Source: Lineus longissimus (taxonomy: Eukaryota; Nemertea; Pilidiophora; Heteronemertea; Lineidae). Taken from it: 64,000 nucleotides of DNA. Made by a program: the position numbers and the translations under genes. Location: the NCBI RefSeq assembly GCF_910592395.1, contig NC_088314.1, positions 17,209,998 to 17,273,997 of the forward strand, given 5' to 3'. Below the pieces are notes generated by a model, which saw only the letters and a program-made list of their open reading frames with translations, was not told the DNA's origin and did not search any database. Below, piece after piece: positions 60,743-64,000 of the stretch (its first letter is position 1; every line of letters starts with the position of its first letter).

Positions 60743-62906
60743 TACTACCTACAACCTCCCCCTGCGGAGACCTCTGCCAGGCGGAGACCTCTACATTACG
60801 CCCAGTCCCGATTTTTACTAAGTCATTTCCAATAACAAAAACCTCTGTAGGGCGGACACCTCTATTCCGAATTGCGGACAGGGCGACGGTCATTTTTTGG
60901 CCCGATTCCCTCCCAATTACGGACAGTCGGCAAAATCAATAGCTTCCTGTGTGCGCGTGGATAATCAGATAGGCCTGACAGGTGAGATGTTTGCGCAATT
61001 AATCAAGGTAATTACCCCGTGACACCTTGCTTTTGTATCCTAATCAAGCCGCGGCATTTGTTTACTCATCTTCTCAGCTTATCACTCATTGTCACCTGAC
61101 AGTGTCGGCTCACAAATCCACGCGGTGTTGTCATTGCTGCGGCGAATAAGCGTGAGTAGAGAAATTTCAAAAATATTAATTGTTGATCAAAGGTGGCTGA
61201 TGAACTAAAATTGCACGGTTTTTTCACACATCGTGGCGTACTGTTGAGATTTTGCAATAAAAAGGGCGCATTTTACTCTAGAAATCATTCACTCTCCGAA
61301 TACCAAAGAAGTCACGTCATTCAACGCAACACCGATCAGTTTACAAGTTCGAAATTTCAACGCAAGATGCCGACACAGAGCAAACCAAGGCAAGCAAGAC
61401 GGGAACTTCAACTGCAAGACAAGATCAAGTTGATAAAGGCCATGGACAGCGAGGGGAAGTCATGTCGTCAACTTGCTGAGATGTTTGACATCGGGAAGAC
61501 CCAAGTTTCGACAATCTTGAAGAGGAAGGCCGAATATCTCGATGCATATGAAGAAAATGCACCAACAGAGAGGAAGAGGCTCAAGGTGTCATCAGAGTTG
61601 CAAGGTGTTGACGATCTGACTTGGAAATGGTTCCAGCAAGCAAGGTCCCACAGCCTCCCAGTATCCGGCCCGATGATCCAAGAGAAAGCCAGACAGTTCG
61701 CCCTTGGTTTAGACAAGAAAGACTTCAAGGCATCGAATGGTTGGCTAGAAAAGTGGAAGATCCGGCACAACATAAACCAAGCGACAATTTGCGGCGAAAG
61801 TGAGAGTGTCGACGACAATGTGGTTGATGAATGGAAGAAGAAACTGCCTGAACTGGTTGCCGGCTACGACCCGAAAGACATTCTTAACATGGACGAGAGT
61901 GGCCTATTCTACCGCGCCTTGCCCTGTAAAACGCTGAGGGTACGGGGTGACGAATGCAAGGGAGGCAAGAAATCTAAAGACCGCATCAAAGCGTCATTAT
62001 GCGTCAACCTCGAGGGTGATTTTGAACAGACTCTCATCATTGGAAAGTCGGCCAACCCGAGATGTTTTCGAAATCTTTCCAAGCGCCACCTGCCAATCGC
62101 ATGGGAACACAACAAGGAAGGATACGAGCAGCTTCGCACGCCAGCCGCAACTGCAAACGCATTTGTTGACGATCAAGTACGCACTGCCGAAATCGCTGAC
62201 GATGACGAAAATAAAACGGCTGAGCCAGAATGCGAGATCAACTCCAACGCAATGGCTCTTCACTATGCATCGCAACTTCGCCTATTCTGCTTAGATCGGG
62301 ACTATGGTGACGTGTTAGAGAACATTCTGAAATCTGAGACCTCACTACAAGAACGCATTTTAGATTCGAAACGGAATGCTAAGCAGACAACATTGGACAG
62401 TTTCTTTCGGCATTAGTGCTTTAGACATAAACTTTGCAATCATCTACCGGTACAGGTTACATGATGTTGAATGATATTCAATGTATTTAGAGTGCCTAGG
62501 CCTATGCATGACTGGGCCTTAATGTGCATGTGCTTAATTAAACTACACAATGCAAAGCTATGTTATGACATTAATTGCAATTTGAGTTGTTTGTCCCATT
62601 GTGCTAATAAAGTCTAGTGTAATTAATGTAAGTAATTAAGGCTCTACACTGTCCATGTAAAATAAACACGTACAATAATGTTTGAAATAAAACACGAATT
62701 GTTCCAATATATTTGTTTGTCATATTTTATTTCATTCTCTCTATAAAAACATTCCCTCCTGAATGGAAATGAGTTCAATACTTCAGTACTCGAAGGACTC
62801 CACCTGTTGGTCGATTATGGCATAACCTCCCTATTAAGGATACCTCTCTATTAAGGACACCTGGGCCCAGTCCCATGGGTGTCCGCAATAGAGAGGTTGT
62901 ACTGTA
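60743..62906 (+). mobile_element. Tigger/pogo DNA transposon, internally deleted
   Basis: About 2.16 kb carrying the transposase ORF. The right end, read inward on the minus strand, is TACAGTACAACCTCTCTATT followed by GCGGACACC; the left end is TACCTACAACCTCCCCCTGC then GGAGACC, an imperfect match. The right sub-terminal region also contains ACCTCTCTATTAAGGACACC, exactly the block found in the family T MITEs. Possible polyadenylation signals are at 62661 and 62686. Confidence 0.75.
61193..62416 (+). CDS. Tigger/pogo-family transposase with deleted catalytic core
   Basis: 407 residues from the first ATG; Met59 (61367, MPTQSKPRQARRELQ) is the more likely start by family comparison. Domains: N-terminal CENP-B/psq-type helix-turn-helix about 72-122 (KSCRQLAEMFDIGKTQVSTI), second CENP-B-type HTH about 138-200 (SGPMIQEKARQFALGL...GWLEKWKIRHNI), then the start of the DDE domain with the first catalytic aspartate in ILNMDESGLF (D234) and the strand ending LIIGKSANPRCF. 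After about residue 300 the rest of the DDE core, including the usual DNCPAH-type second aspartate and the third acidic residue, is missing. Sequence then resumes with an acidic tail. The last residues, QTTLDSFF (398-405), fit the PCNA-interacting PIP box, as described for pogo transposase. It should bind DNA but not catalyse transposition. The frame is open, so the deletion is recent or the protein is retained. Confidence 0.85.
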   Translation: MADELKLHGFFTHRGVLLRFCNKKGAFYSRNHSLSEYQRSHVIQRNTDQFTSSKFQRKMPTQSKPRQARRELQLQDKIKLIKAMDSEGKSCRQLAEMFDIGKTQVSTILKRKAEYLDAYEENAPTERKRLKVSSELQGVDDLTWKWFQQARSHSLPVSGPMIQEKARQFALGLDKKDFKASNGWLEKWKIRHNINQATICGESESVDDNVVDEWKKKLPELVAGYDPKDILNMDESGLFYRALPCKTLRVRGDECKGGKKSKDRIKASLCVNLEGDFEQTLIIGKSANPRCFRNLSKRHLPIAWEHNKEGYEQLRTPAATANAFVDDQVRTAEIADDDENKTAEPECEINSNAMALHYASQLRLFCLDRDYGDVLENILKSETSLQERILDSKRNAKQTTLDSFFRH

Positions 62907-63660
62907 CATATACATTTGTATGTTCATGCAATGGCATCAATATATTTCAGCTAGGAAATAACATTCAAACTTATTCAATAACTGACACAGAAATTATTAC
63001 CAAAAGGGACAATTGATGGTAGAATACAGAGAGTGCAACTCCGTCCTATACAGATTCTATATTACGGATTCACAATTCAAAAATTGCCCACAAAATTGTC
63101 TGTGGCCTCATGAACTGCGTTAGTACCTAATAAGTCTTTCCACAGATAATTGAACTTGGAAATCTCCACGCCAAGATTTCAGAGCTTCTGTTTTCGTTAA
63201 CGAAATGATCTAAGCGCTCAGACGTTTCACGTAATCAACTGTCAACGCGGGGGTTGGTGAGCTCTTAATTTTTTTTCCAGTGGAAACGGCGCCAACAAAT
63301 GTACTTATATAATACTTTTAAAAGGGTAACTCGTGTCAAATTTCACCATATAATGTTTTAGCTGTTTTTGACAAATGACTACGTCACTTTCTCATAAATC
63401 GGTAAGGTTTTCGAATCGAAATGCACATTTTCTAGAAATTGATGGTTTAATCCCGCCCGGACGGCTCGCTTCGATGCCGTTTTCGTTGATGACGTCACAA
63501 CATGAACATTTTCGCGGTCGCGGTGGTTTACATTCAGCGATTTTGTAATAAATCTAATCAAAAATGGAAAATTTGAGCTTTACATTTGTGATCAACAATT
63601 AAAAACGGTATTTCCGCAAAGTTGTAAATCACATCATAGTATCACTTTAAACAGCGAGAC
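62907..63660. other. spacer, nothing recognised
   Basis: AT-rich DNA between the Tigger element and the last exon. It should contain a downstream exon of the minus-strand CmcI-like gene if the donor at 63668 is used, but I could not identify one. Confidence 0.35.
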
Positions 63661-63668
63661 AAACCTAC

Positions 63669-63934
63669 CCGAACATATCGCAATAATAGCGATCAACCAG
63701 ATATTTGTCATCATTCCGCTTCATGAACTCTTCTAGGTTTTTGTGGGGATTAAATCTGGTCGGCTGCCACCCTCTGTCCTTTATCAACCCCATACCACAC
63801 TTGTTGGGCATGTCGGGAGTAACGTCTTCCATCACTAGGTAGTCGCCGGGGAGCATGTAAGCGGTAAAATGTTCCATGATTGCAACGACGTTCACGTGCG
63901 CATCTTCAACGACGAGCCAAGGGTGGGGAAGAGA
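63669..63934 (-). CDS. CmcI / cephalosporin-hydroxylase-like protein, one exon of a partial gene
   Basis: This exon starts after the acceptor CATCTTTGCAG and encodes about 88 residues: LPHPWLVVEDAHVNVVAIME, then MLPGDYLVMEDVTPDMPNKC and ending DDKYLVDRYYCDMFG. The paired blocks WLVVEDAHVN and PGDYLVMEDVT fit the CmcI-type, SAM-dependent methyltransferase-fold family (rhamnosyl O-methyltransferase / cephalosporin hydroxylase), in which PGSYLIVEDT is a hallmark. The frame can stop at TAG (63665) or splice at GG|GTAGGT; family members usually continue past this point with a short C-terminal strand, so splicing is likely. An in-frame stop just upstream of the acceptor supports the exon start. The remainder of the gene lies beyond the right edge. 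Substrate unknown. Confidence 0.7.
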
Positions 63935-64000
63935 CTGCAAAGATGGAGCACCTCATCTTGTCGGGGAACTTTGTCGATTCCTGCAAAAACTCATTACTTC

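Noticed and set aside
63665-63940. Stand-alone 91-codon gene starting at the upstream TTG/CAG
   Set aside because: No ATG at the start, an acceptor precedes the frame, and a donor overlaps the stop; it is an internal exon.

Overview
The window is animal nuclear DNA. Genes are split by GT-AG introns, non-coding DNA is full of short inverted-repeat transposons, and caveolin is an animal family. The frequent palindrome ACATGTA, together with caveolins rich in Cys and Trp, suggests a marine invertebrate, probably a spiralian (mollusc, annelid, nemertean, brachiopod type) or a basal deuterostome. That placement is inference; no species can be named from sequence alone. Gene models were built by hand by joining exons whose splice phases agree.

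Layout. 0-4.8 kb: a three-exon minus-strand gene for a secreted 10-cysteine protein (1229-2986), next to nested MITEs. 4.9-22.3 kb: a caveolin cluster. It holds caveolin A (4884-8402, with a 26-copy 43-bp minisatellite beginning exactly at its first splice donor), caveolin B (10707-19708) and an extra caveolin terminal exon (22069-22332) with no exons 1-2 of its own. 22.4-26.4 kb: repeat-rich spacer with a LINE fragment. 26.5-38.1 kb: a TATDN2-type gene with a complete TatD metal-dependent nuclease domain at the end of an unusually long (about 2,120 residue) low-complexity N-terminus. 40.5 kb: a 63-bp minisatellite. 42.6-51.4 kb: a nine-exon ankyrin-repeat gene (1,272 aa) with a 112-bp minisatellite in one intron. 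54.4-56.1 kb: a two-exon minus-strand seven-transmembrane receptor-like protein. 58.0-60.7 kb: a large foldback (inverted-repeat) element plus a third, deleted arm copy. 60.7-62.9 kb: a Tigger/pogo element whose transposase ORF is open but lacks most of the catalytic core and ends in a PCNA-binding-like motif. 63.67-63.93 kb: one exon of a CmcI/cephalosporin-hydroxylase-like protein entering from the right edge on the minus strand.

The genes do not form one pathway. The two caveolins and the third terminal exon are a tandem family and may give alternative membrane-scaffold isoforms. The mobile-element side is coherent: several 160-210 bp MITEs share termini with the Tigger element at 60.7 kb, and other MITE families (a GGGACAAC-terminated one, an ATAGAGTG-terminated one, a hairpin family) recur several times, often in introns.
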